This document shows, piece by piece, positions 42,464 to 50,557 of a DNA stretch of 64,000 nucleotides. The notes under the pieces are model-generated. The model did no database searches, had not been told where the DNA came from, and worked only from the letters and a program-made list of their open reading frames with translations. The first letter of the stretch is position 1. Each line of letters opens with the position of its first letter. Source of the DNA: Anaerolineaceae bacterium UBA4890 (GTDB taxonomy: Bacteria; Chloroflexota; Anaerolineae; Anaerolineales; Anaerolineaceae); NCBI GenBank assembly GCA_002399085.1, contig DHCY01000044.1, positions 1 through 64,000 on the forward strand, in the 5' to 3' direction. Made by a program: the position numbers and the translations under genes.

Positions 42464-44168
42464 CGTCCATCCCCAGTCCTCTGTTGAGGTCCTTGATTGA
42501 TTTTGGCTTCGTTTTATCTCCCAAAAGGTCGATCCAGAAGTTTTGGTCATAACGGCGGGAACGGATTGGGATGGGCATGGGCACCCCCCAACCCAGCATG
42601 AGCACCTCTTCCTTGGGTTGAAGTTTTGCCAGCATTCCCCTCAGCCCACCCCTGCCGGGTAAGCCAGAGAGGACGGCGTTAATGTCGTTTTCATCACCCA
42701 GTGAACCCGAGATGCGTGTGCCCAGTTGGGACATGACTTCGTCGTAAATTTGGGAAGGGCGCTGGTCGATGATCAGCAGAGTCACGTAATACTTGCGCAT
42801 TTCGCGGGCGATGGTGCTGAAAATAGTCTGAGACGCCATTTCGCGGTTGAGCAATTTGTGTGCTTCTTCCACCACCACAACCAGCGGGCGCGGCTCTGTT
42901 TTGCTCCTGCCGCTGTGATAATCCTCGGTGCTTTGCTCCCAGGCGTCGCGGATCTTACGGGTGATAAGGTTGGTGACCAGCAGGTAATCGAGTTCACTAT
43001 CATTCTTGCCAAACGAGAGCACCACGTGACGACCGTCTTCGAGGGCATCGATGATGGCTTGCAAGCCATTGCTGGCAGGCGCGTCGATCAGGTATGGGCG
43101 GTTAAAAAGGCGTCCAAGTTTGCTGCGCAGAGCTTCTGCTGCACCGGCGTGAATGCCTGCCTGGCGTGCCCAGAAGGCGACACTATCAGGCGCAGGTTCG
43201 GTTTTGCCCTCTTCATTTTCAACAACCCCGCCAACGTTCATCTGCATAAATTCATTGAACCAGTTCTCATGAAAGTCATTTTCCAGTTTATCGAGGGTGG
43301 TGGCAGTGGTTTCCTTGAGATTGAGGATTTGAGTGAGCTGCAGCACATCTTCAACTTTGATATCGCTGTGGCTGATCTCGAGATTGAAATCGGCGTTCAT
43401 ATTCCCAAATTTGGTGCCTGCCCCCAACCCCACCAGGCGCACTTTGTTGCTGAACTTGCCTTTCAACCCCGGCACCGGCTGACCGGTATCCGAGGAACTG
43501 GTGTCAGGTCCATACTCGTTGTGCATGTCGAAGATCAGGGTGGAAGCATGGTCAGCATGGATGAGACCTGCCAGGATCATGCGTGCCAGGAATGACTTGC
43601 CCGAGCCGGTTGTGCCAAAAATACCGGAAGAACGCTGCACGAACTTATCCAGGTTCAGGCAAACCGGGTGCCCCTGCTCACGGGTGCTGCCAACCCGGAA
43701 GATGGTCTTGTTGTCTTCCTCACCGAAAATATCGGCGATGTCAGCCTTATCTGCCAGTTTGACTGGCGCATGGTGGTTGGGGATGGTTTTGACTGGCATG
43801 GGTGCCGGATCTTCCATATTATTTAAGCGCCAGCCCCTGTAATCGGGTGAAGCCGGATCGGGACCCCTATCCTTCATCAGAACAGGCATAACTGCCAGGT
43901 TCGTGAAAAGGGTTTGCTTGTTGAGTTGCTCTGCAAGATACGGTGTGAAGCGCTGAGAATTGAGCTGGTTGGCATACTGCTCATCAATCGCCGTCAGACG
44001 CAGGTCGGTGACCAAACCGTAAAAGCGCCAGTTGTTGCTGTCGATGACAACGAAAGCGCCTTCCTGTACATCCTGTGGGGGGACACTCAGACGCACATCC
44101 AGGTTGGCTTCCAGCCCACCGCCGATCACGAAGCCGATATCAGGGTTATTAGTGGTTTGGTCTTCCAT
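42450..44168 (-). CDS. herA: HerA-like bipolar DNA translocase ATPase
   Basis: A 572-residue HerA/FtsK-superfamily ATPase. An N-terminal HAS-barrel domain (IGFVIGGG, VVIDSNNWRFYGLVTDLRL) occupies about residues 10-100. The P loop GTTGSGKS is at 185-192, followed by TLIFDMHNEYG (the Walker B region) and a later PLVVVVEEAHKLL motif near residue 425. In archaea HerA forms a hexamer that pumps DNA into NurA. Here the gene lies two genes after nurA, with the start overlapping the previous stop (TAATG), so it is cotranslated. Confidence 0.93.
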   Translation of the reverse strand: MEDQTTNNPDIGFVIGGGLEANLDVRLSVPPQDVQEGAFVVIDSNNWRFYGLVTDLRLTAIDEQYANQLNSQRFTPYLAEQLNKQTLFTNLAVMPVLMKDRGPDPASPDYRGWRLNNMEDPAPMPVKTIPNHHAPVKLADKADIADIFGEEDNKTIFRVGSTREQGHPVCLNLDKFVQRSSGIFGTTGSGKSFLARMILAGLIHADHASTLIFDMHNEYGPDTSSSDTGQPVPGLKGKFSNKVRLVGLGAGTKFGNMNADFNLEISHSDIKVEDVLQLTQILNLKETTATTLDKLENDFHENWFNEFMQMNVGGVVENEEGKTEPAPDSVAFWARQAGIHAGAAEALRSKLGRLFNRPYLIDAPASNGLQAIIDALEDGRHVVLSFGKNDSELDYLLVTNLITRKIRDAWEQSTEDYHSGRSKTEPRPLVVVVEEAHKLLNREMASQTIFSTIAREMRKYYVTLLIIDQRPSQIYDEVMSQLGTRISGSLGDENDINAVLSGLPGRGGLRGMLAKLQPKEEVLMLGWGVPMPIPIRSRRYDQNFWIDLLGDKTKPKSIKDLNRGLGMDDDSD

Positions 44169-44785
44169 TATTCATTCTCCAGGTCGGTCAATACATCCAG
44201 CACAGCTGTGAGACGCTGATAGTCTTCGCGCAGCAGCGTGATCAGTTTCTGGCAGGCTTGCTTGTACCAGGCAGTGTCATCCACTGCCTCATGAGCGATT
44301 TTTGCCTGGCGCAAATGAGACGCCAAAATTTCTTCCACGGGCTGGTCGAGCAAACGCAAGATGTGGCGTAAATATGCCTGGTTGTTGAGCGCGGTGAAGC
44401 GGCGCAATTCTTCGGCATCGCACAAATGCAGTTCATCCAGGCTTAGGGGCGGACGCGGAGGCAGGCGGTGCGAAACCTGCCCGTTTTGAGCGTATCCAAC
44501 CGTCAAAACATGGATTTCAACCGGCAGGTTGCGGTTGTATCGGTTATCGGCGGTGTATTCGGTGGGAATGCTGACCCCCGAAACCAGCTGGCGAACCAGA
44601 CTGTCATCATTGATCAAGATGTTGGTGATCAGTCCGAATATTTCGCTGCGATCTTCAAGGATGACCTTGACCAAAGCGCCCAGAGCAGGGGTCTCCAACT
44701 CCCGAACGCGGCAGCCAGCCACAAACTGGCTGTTTTCTGCCCTCAGCAGTTTTCCGATGGGGATGCTTTTTTGTGTTTCGCTCAT
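44168..44785 (-). CDS. HAS-barrel domain protein of the NurA-HerA operon
   Basis: A 205-residue protein with no ATPase. Its N-terminal part (IGKLLRAENSQFVAGCRV, then VKVILEDRSEIFGLITNI) parallels the HAS barrel at the start of HerA, so it is a free-standing HAS-barrel domain (about 10-80). The rest is helical. It starts with ATGA overlapping the nurA stop and its stop overlaps herA, so the three are translationally coupled. The HAS barrel in HerA contacts NurA. This protein may be an adapter or a regulatory subunit; that is inference. Confidence 0.75.
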   Translation of the reverse strand: MSETQKSIPIGKLLRAENSQFVAGCRVRELETPALGALVKVILEDRSEIFGLITNILINDDSLVRQLVSGVSIPTEYTADNRYNRNLPVEIHVLTVGYAQNGQVSHRLPPRPPLSLDELHLCDAEELRRFTALNNQAYLRHILRLLDQPVEEILASHLRQAKIAHEAVDDTAWYKQACQKLITLLREDYQRLTAVLDVLTDLENE

Positions 44786-45939
44786 TTAAGACCTTTCAGG
44801 TAATCTTTATTGGATCGATAGCCAGTAAGCACGCTGTCTTCAGGAAATTTTGAGAGCAGCAGGTTCTCGATTTCTTCGTATTCAACCTGTTTCACTACTG
44901 CCAGTTCATGAGCGCGGTGCAAGGAGTAGGGGTAGGGGTGCGAATCGAGCACCTGCGCGTCCGCAAACAAGGCAGCGTGGATTAACCCCACCAAGCCGGC
45001 TTCCTGCGAGATCCAGTAGGGGATCTCAACCCTTGCCAGCCAGGGATGATCAGGCACAGTGCTCACATTGAGATAGAAAAACGCCACGCGCAAGCGGTCA
45101 GCAGGGTCGCTGCGGTGTTTGGAGACAATCTCAAACACAGCCGAGCGCTCACCGGGTTTGACGCGCTTGCCAAGCAGCAGGCGGTCACTGATGCGCCTTT
45201 TCCTGGGCTCAGGTTCGGTTCCTCCCCTAACCTCTTCGAAAATATCGAGCATGTCATGCAGCATGGAAGAACCGGGTTTGTCGATATAACCGGCACTTAG
45301 AATGCCCTCCTGCTGCAATTGTTGATCTAGCTCGAATATTTGCTTTTGCGCCTCCTGCGCCTTCTTGCCCTGAATATCACCGCGATAATATAAGTCCAGG
45401 GGACCGTCTGTGACGCTCAGAATTGGTCTTTGCAGTTGCGGGGTGATCTGGTCGCGGATCAGGGTGCGTTCGCGCAGGTCGCGTACAAGGGCAATATCAT
45501 CTTCGCTGGCAAGCTTGCCGTCGTCTCTCAGGATTTCGTTGTAATCGAGCAACTCTGATACCAGTTTGATATCTGGAGGCTGCCCGCTGCCAAAATTGAC
45601 GGTCAGGATGCCGATGTTGATCAGACCAAATTGCAGCGCGCGATGCCGGCTTGGCACAATCTGCGATCCGTCGGCAGAAAGCAAAGTGTAGGTGGCAGGC
45701 AAGGCTGGCGCCGGGTAACTGAGCAAGGGGTCTTCATGCAATGGTTTGGCAAGGTACAGGCTGGTCTTTGTTCCCTGGGCGAACTCGATCATTTGCTGCA
45801 ACCGCAGTGGGTCGGCGGATGCTTCGTTATATAAATTGTTGAGTTGCCCGGCTAATTTCTTGCATTCCAAAAGCCAGTTTTGAGCCTGTTGGGCATAACG
45901 ACTGGCATTATGATCGATCGATGCATAATTTAGAGGCAT
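44782..45939 (-). CDS. nurA: NurA-family 5'-3' nuclease
   Basis: A 385-residue NurA-domain protein. The catalytic-type ADGSQI motif (Asp90, from TLLSADGSQIVPSRH) near the N terminus and later acidic residues of a RNase H-like fold are visible, with SVTDGPLDLYYRGD in the middle and a lysine-rich C terminus. In archaea NurA resects double-strand break ends together with HerA, Mre11 and Rad50. The frame extends upstream to a TTG (45981), but the ATG at 45939 has AGGAAA at the right spacing. It is the first gene of the operon. Confidence 0.9.
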   Translation of the reverse strand: MPLNYASIDHNASRYAQQAQNWLLECKKLAGQLNNLYNEASADPLRLQQMIEFAQGTKTSLYLAKPLHEDPLLSYPAPALPATYTLLSADGSQIVPSRHRALQFGLINIGILTVNFGSGQPPDIKLVSELLDYNEILRDDGKLASEDDIALVRDLRERTLIRDQITPQLQRPILSVTDGPLDLYYRGDIQGKKAQEAQKQIFELDQQLQQEGILSAGYIDKPGSSMLHDMLDIFEEVRGGTEPEPRKRRISDRLLLGKRVKPGERSAVFEIVSKHRSDPADRLRVAFFYLNVSTVPDHPWLARVEIPYWISQEAGLVGLIHAALFADAQVLDSHPYPYSLHRAHELAVVKQVEYEEIENLLLSKFPEDSVLTGYRSNKDYLKGLK

Positions 45940-45980
45940 GAGATTTCCTGGTGGGGGATGAGAATTGGAATCATAAGTCA

Positions 45981-46010
45981 ATTATAACTACAGACAGGCT
46001 TATATCTCAA
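45981..46010 (-). promoter_or_regulatory. Promoter of the nurA-herA-sbcC operon
   Basis: On the minus strand TTGAGA (46010-46005) and a perfect TATAAT (45986-45981) have an 18-bp spacer. The predicted start is near 45975, about 36 nt upstream of the nurA ATG. Confidence 0.6.
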
Positions 46011-46077
46011 TACAATGGCAATCTGAGGTAAATTAATCTTTCAAGCAGCCGATCGGCAAACCGCAACTCGTCAAGAG

Positions 46078-46169
46078 AATCGATGATTTGTGGCAAAAAC
46101 AATCGATGATTTGTGGCAAAAACAATCGGCTATTTGTGGAAATGACAATCGGCTGTTTGTGGAAATATT
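46078..46169. repeat. Four 23-bp tandem direct repeats
   Basis: Units begin at 46078, 46101, 46124 and 46147, each exactly 23 bp, of the form AATCGATGATTTGTGG followed by CAAAAAC or AAATGAC. The first two are identical, and the last two form a diverged pair with GGCTATT or GGCTGTT. They lie 68 bp upstream of the nurA promoter -35 box and 90 bp upstream of the SIMPL gene. The period of about two helical turns suggests a cooperative protein-binding array. Confidence 0.85.
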
Positions 46170-46257
46170 CAATACTCAGACCGGAACCTGCAGATTTGGA
46201 ACAAATCAATTTTATCCAGCGTCTAAGTGGTGAAGAAAGATTCTCAAAGGAGAAAAT

Positions 46258-47022
46258 ATGAAAACAAAATCTTTTAACTATGCAATTCCCGTTTTGTTGC
46301 TTGTAACTTTAGTCCTGGGAGCCTGTCAATTGGCTCCGGTAGCCAATGCGCAAAACACAATAACCCCAGCCGAATCTGCAGGCAGTTTGCGCACAATCTC
46401 TGTAACCGGAACCGGTGAGGTCATTTTAGTGCCCGACATGGCATATATCAATGTCGGTATCCATACTGAAGCAGAAGACGTCACCTCTGCCGTGGCAGCT
46501 AACAACCAGCAAGCAGCGGATATCACTGCTGCGATTGTGGGAATGGGAGTCGAAGAAAAAGACATCCAGACCTCAAATTTCAACGTTTACTCGATGAATC
46601 GTTACGATAACATGTCGAATATCGTCGGAACCACATTCGCTGTAGACAATACTCTCTATATCATCGTACGAGACCTGACCAAGTTGAGCGAGATGCTGGA
46701 CGCCGCTCTGGGTGCAGGTGCCAATCAGATTTATGGCATCAGTTTTGACATCGTTGACCGCAGTGGTGCCATAGCACGTGCCCGCGACCTGGCAATCCAG
46801 GATGCCGAAGCCAAAGCCTCTGCAGTAGCAGAGACCGCAGGCGTAGCCCTGGGCAGGATCCATTCAATCAATGTCATCAACACCTCTTACGTCCAACCTC
46901 TGGCAGGATACGGACGGGGGGGAGGTGCGGCGGCTGAGGACACCGCAACAGTGCCGATTTCAGCTGGTCAGATTGTTGTAACCGCCAATGCCGATTTAGT
47001 ATACGAATTTGGCGATAAGTAG
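46258..47022 (+). CDS. SIMPL-domain (DUF541) lipoprotein
   Basis: A 254-residue protein. The signal peptide ends in a lipobox LGAC (Cys about 22), so it is probably a lipoprotein. The rest is a SIMPL/DUF541 domain (SVTGTGEVILVPDMAYINVGI, ... LDAALGAGANQIYGISF). These envelope proteins are linked to oxidative or envelope stress in other bacteria, but the biochemical role is not known. The start has a good AAAGGAG site. It lies between the end-resection operon and ku/ligD with its own terminator, so a link to repair is not implied. Confidence 0.88.
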   Translation: MKTKSFNYAIPVLLLVTLVLGACQLAPVANAQNTITPAESAGSLRTISVTGTGEVILVPDMAYINVGIHTEAEDVTSAVAANNQQAADITAAIVGMGVEEKDIQTSNFNVYSMNRYDNMSNIVGTTFAVDNTLYIIVRDLTKLSEMLDAALGAGANQIYGISFDIVDRSGAIARARDLAIQDAEAKASAVAETAGVALGRIHSINVINTSYVQPLAGYGRGGGAAAEDTATVPISAGQIVVTANADLVYEFGDK

Positions 47023-47059
47023 AAGACCCGTTCTGATTTTCCCCTGAATCAGAACAGGC

Positions 47060-47092
47060 AGCCCCCGGAACTCTCCGGGGGCTTATTTTTTA
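47060..47092 (+). terminator. Terminator after the SIMPL gene
   Basis: GCCCCCGG (47061-47068) and CCGGGGGC (47075-47082) form a GC-rich stem followed by TTATTTTTT. On the other side it lies just downstream of the ku gene end. Confidence 0.85.
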
Positions 47093-47106
47093 AGTAAATT
47101 TTTCTT

Positions 47107-47958
47107 TCAAGCAGTGGTTTTCTTTTTGGATTTGGCAGGAGTCTTTTTAGTTGAGGTTTTTTCTTTCTTTCCTGCCTGCTCATTTTTTTCCGCGATGCTC
47201 TGCAATAAGGTTTCCCAGATATCTTCAGCCGGTGTGCCAACAGGTTCGGCTTCCGGCGATATTTCTGAAATGGCAGTATCGCCGGACGCTATCTTCTCTT
47301 CGATGAATTTCTTCAACTTTGCCTGGTATTCATCCTTATACTGGTCTGGGTCCCACTTCTCGGTCATGCTTTGCAGCAATTGTTCCGCCAGATCCATTTC
47401 TTTTTCACTAATTCTTGCATTTTCTGGAATATCCAGGTCTTCAGCCGGGCGAATTTCTTCCTTGAAACGCAGCAGGTTAAGAACAAGTGCCTCCTCATGG
47501 TCAAAAAGCGCAGCCAACGATTCTTTGCCGCGCATGACGATGCGGGCAATACCTACTTTCTTGGCTTTCTTCATCACCTGGCGCAGGAGCAGGTAAGGTT
47601 TCTCGCCACCTTTGTCTGGCAGCACAAAATATGGTGTCTCAAAAAAGATCGGATCAATATCTTCCGCATTTACGAAGGATTCAATGTCAATCGTACGGGT
47701 GCCTTCGGCTTCCACCCGCTCAAAATCTTCATCTGTAAGCAAAACGTATTCACCCGGTTCAAATTCATAGCCCTTTACGATACGTTCCCAGGGTACTTCT
47801 TCACCGGTGTTTTCGTTGACCCGCAAATAGCGGATGCGGCTCGAATCCTCACTGTCGAGCATGTTGAATTTCAATTCTTTGCCCTGTTTGGTTGAAACCA
47901 GGCTGATCGGTATCGATACCAGCCCAAAAGAAATTGTGCCTTTCCAAATCGCTCTCAT
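47107..47958 (-). CDS. ku: Non-homologous end joining protein Ku
   Basis: A 283-residue bacterial Ku, which forms a ring-shaped homodimer on DNA ends and recruits LigD. The family N terminus MRAIWKGTISFGLVSIPI and the KGYEFEPGEYVLLTDEDFE, SFV and PYFVLPDKGGEKPYLLLR segments are clear. The C terminus is a Lys/Thr-rich tail (KKTPAKSKKKTT) like those that bind DNA in other bacterial Ku proteins. It is divergent from ligD, separated by 104 bp. Confidence 0.97.
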   Translation of the reverse strand: MRAIWKGTISFGLVSIPISLVSTKQGKELKFNMLDSEDSSRIRYLRVNENTGEEVPWERIVKGYEFEPGEYVLLTDEDFERVEAEGTRTIDIESFVNAEDIDPIFFETPYFVLPDKGGEKPYLLLRQVMKKAKKVGIARIVMRGKESLAALFDHEEALVLNLLRFKEEIRPAEDLDIPENARISEKEMDLAEQLLQSMTEKWDPDQYKDEYQAKLKKFIEEKIASGDTAISEISPEAEPVGTPAEDIWETLLQSIAEKNEQAGKKEKTSTKKTPAKSKKKTTA

Positions 47959-48062
47959 AATGCGCCTTCTTTCTCTATTGGCATTATATATGGCTGATCA
48001 TCGGCGTCGCTATATATGTACAAACATAGGCATCCTGGCTTTCGAAGGCATAGAATAATACT

Positions 48063-50540
48063 ATGGCTCTTGAAACCTACAACAAGAAGCGAGACTTCAA
48101 AAAAACACCCGAGCCAGCCGGGAAGGTGGTGAAATCGGGGGAGAAATTGCGTTATGCCTTGCAAAAGCATGCCGCCCGGCGCTTGCACTACGACCTCCGG
48201 CTGGAGTGGAACGGCGTTTTACTCTCGTGGGCGGTTCCCAAAGGTCCTTCAATGAATCCGGCTGACAAAAGACTGGCTGTGCACGTTGAAGATCACCCCC
48301 TTGACTATCGCACATTTGAGGGTGTGATTCCTAAAGGGGAGTACGGCGCTGGGACGGTGCAGCTTTTTGATGAGGGCACCTGGACGCCGATCAGTGACGT
48401 TGAGCAGGGTCTGAAAGAGGGAGAATTAAAATTTGACCTTGAGGGGAAGCGTTTTGTGGGGCGCTTTGTTTTGGTAAGAATCCGCGCTAAAGATGGCGAA
48501 GACAAAAACTGGCTGCTTATCAAGGAAAAAGACGAGTTCGCCCAGAATGAAAGCGGCATCGACGGTTTGGAAAGGAGCATCAGTTCCGATCGCACGATGG
48601 AAGAGATTGCCAATGAAACCAATAAAAAGGAAGCCGAGCCGAAAGCTACAGAGTCAGAGATAACCGTGGCTGATCTCACGCAAGCGCTTCCTTTTACCAC
48701 GGCAACACCGATGTTGGCAACTCTGGTTTCTAAGACCCCTTCCGGTGCTGGCTGGCGGCATGAAATTAAATTTGATGGTTACCGGCTGCTGGTGTTTCTC
48801 GAAGGAGATAAAGTTCGCATGATCACACGCGGTGGTCACGATTGGACAGAGCGCTTCAGTGGGTTGGCGGATGATTTTAAAAAGTGGCAGCGCCCGGCAA
48901 ACATGGTGTTGGACGGCGAGGTGGTGTTTTTTGACCCGTCTGGTAAATCTGATTTCCAACGTCTCCAATCCTCGATCAAAGCGGGAGGAAAAGACCAACT
49001 TTCATTTGTGGCATTCGACCTGTTGGCGGTGGGCGATCAGGATACTCGCAGTTTGCCCCTGGAACAAAGGCAGGCTTTGCTGGCAGAACTCATGGAGATT
49101 AGACCTAAGTCGGTTATCCCCAGCCCTTATACAGAAGGCTACCACCTCCCGCTGTTCGACCAGCTCTGCGAAAAAGGCTTGGAAGGGTTGATTTCGAAAC
49201 GAAAGGGCTCCCTTTACAGCGGTGACCGCAGCAAGGACTGGGTGAAAAGCAAGTGTGTGCGCCGGCAGGAATTTGTGATAGCAGGATATACGCGATCCGA
49301 AAAAAAACGCAGCGGGCTGAGTTCATTGCTGCTGGCAGTCTATGATGATGGTCAGTTAAAGTACGCCGGCAGAACCGGCACAGGATTCACAGACGCCGAG
49401 TCGGTGGAATTGGTTAAAAAATTCAGACAACTCTTGCAGGAAGAACCCAGCGTTACCATTCCCCGTGAATACCGCCCACCCGAGGATATTTTCTGGATGA
49501 AACCCGAGTTGGTCGCCGAAGTGAAATTCGCCGAGTGGACCGATGATGAGGTGGTGCGCCAGGCTGTTTTCATTGGTTTGCGGGAAGACAAGCAGCCAGA
49601 GGAGGTCAAAATGGAAAAAGAAGAAAAAACCGGGAAACCTGTTGAAAAGAAAATAACAGCCAAGACCAGCAAGACAACAAAACCCCAAGAGATTGTGCTC
49701 GGAGGAGTGCGCATTTCTTCTCCAGATAAAATCTATGACCCTGAAAACAACCTGACCAAAAGGCAGGTGGCAGAGTATTACGAAACGATCGCAGAACGGA
49801 TGTTACCCCACCTTGAAAAGCGTATCGTCTCGCTGGTTCGCGCCCCTGAAGGGATTACTGAAGAGACTTTCTTCTCCAGGCATGCTGCCGGGCAGATTCC
49901 GTATGTTATGGATGTACCGGTGCAAGAAAAAACAGGGGAAGAAGACATCTATTTCGCGATCTCAGATATAAAAGGAATTCTTGGGTCGGTTCAAATGAGC
50001 GCGATCGAATTCCATACCTGGGGTTCGCGTCTGCCAGAGTTTGAGCTGCCAGATCAGTTGGTGTTCGACCTTGATCCTGACGAGGGACTTGGGCTTGAAA
50101 ACATACGCCAGGGTGTGCGCGATTTACACAATCTTTTAGACCAACTAAAGCTGGAGTCGTTTCTCAAGACTTCTGGTGGTAAAGGCTATCACGTGATGGT
50201 GCCCCTGCAGCCCCAGGCAGACTGGGAGGCAGCGCGCTTTTTTGCCAAGAATCTCGCCACGGAGATGTCCAAACGCTGGCCAAAACTCTATACCGCAACC
50301 ATGAGCAAGGCAAAGCGAAAAGGGAAGATCTTCATCGATTGGATCCGCAATGGCAGATCTGCCACCAGTGTGTGCGTGTATTCATTGAGAGCAAGACCTG
50401 GACTGCCAATTTCGTGGCCAATTAGCTGGGATGCGCTGGACGAGATCGTCCCCAACCAGGTGAACATTCAAAATTACCCTGATTACATCGATGACGATGC
50501 CTGGGAAAGTTATTTTTCAGTTGAGCAAAGCCTTAAGTAG
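48063..50540 (+). CDS. ligD: Multifunctional NHEJ ligase LigD (PE-LIG-POL order)
   Basis: An 825-residue LigD. The N-terminal 3'-phosphoesterase domain (about 10-130) has HYDLR with His42 and Asp44. The ATP-dependent ligase domain (about 210-510) has the nucleotidylated lysine Lys236 in EIKFDGYR and an OB fold ending near SVTIPREYRPP. A Lys-rich linker leads to the polymerase/primase domain (about 545-820), with metal ligands Asp669 and Asp671 in VFDLDPDEG and SGGKGYHVMVPL. The order PE-LIG-POL matches the Pseudomonas type, not the mycobacterial one. It is divergent from ku; no strong ribosome site precedes the ATG. Confidence 0.96.
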   Translation: MALETYNKKRDFKKTPEPAGKVVKSGEKLRYALQKHAARRLHYDLRLEWNGVLLSWAVPKGPSMNPADKRLAVHVEDHPLDYRTFEGVIPKGEYGAGTVQLFDEGTWTPISDVEQGLKEGELKFDLEGKRFVGRFVLVRIRAKDGEDKNWLLIKEKDEFAQNESGIDGLERSISSDRTMEEIANETNKKEAEPKATESEITVADLTQALPFTTATPMLATLVSKTPSGAGWRHEIKFDGYRLLVFLEGDKVRMITRGGHDWTERFSGLADDFKKWQRPANMVLDGEVVFFDPSGKSDFQRLQSSIKAGGKDQLSFVAFDLLAVGDQDTRSLPLEQRQALLAELMEIRPKSVIPSPYTEGYHLPLFDQLCEKGLEGLISKRKGSLYSGDRSKDWVKSKCVRRQEFVIAGYTRSEKKRSGLSSLLLAVYDDGQLKYAGRTGTGFTDAESVELVKKFRQLLQEEPSVTIPREYRPPEDIFWMKPELVAEVKFAEWTDDEVVRQAVFIGLREDKQPEEVKMEKEEKTGKPVEKKITAKTSKTTKPQEIVLGGVRISSPDKIYDPENNLTKRQVAEYYETIAERMLPHLEKRIVSLVRAPEGITEETFFSRHAAGQIPYVMDVPVQEKTGEEDIYFAISDIKGILGSVQMSAIEFHTWGSRLPEFELPDQLVFDLDPDEGLGLENIRQGVRDLHNLLDQLKLESFLKTSGGKGYHVMVPLQPQADWEAARFFAKNLATEMSKRWPKLYTATMSKAKRKGKIFIDWIRNGRSATSVCVYSLRARPGLPISWPISWDALDEIVPNQVNIQNYPDYIDDDAWESYFSVEQSLK

Positions 50541-50557
50541 GTATTGCCAGCCCTGGG

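Noticed and set aside
42450..44168. FtsK/SpoIIIE DNA translocase
   Set aside because: The HAS barrel at the N terminus and the nurA neighbour indicate HerA; no transmembrane helices or gamma domain.
46078..46169. CRISPR array
   Set aside because: Units are contiguous with no unique spacers between them, and no cas genes are near.
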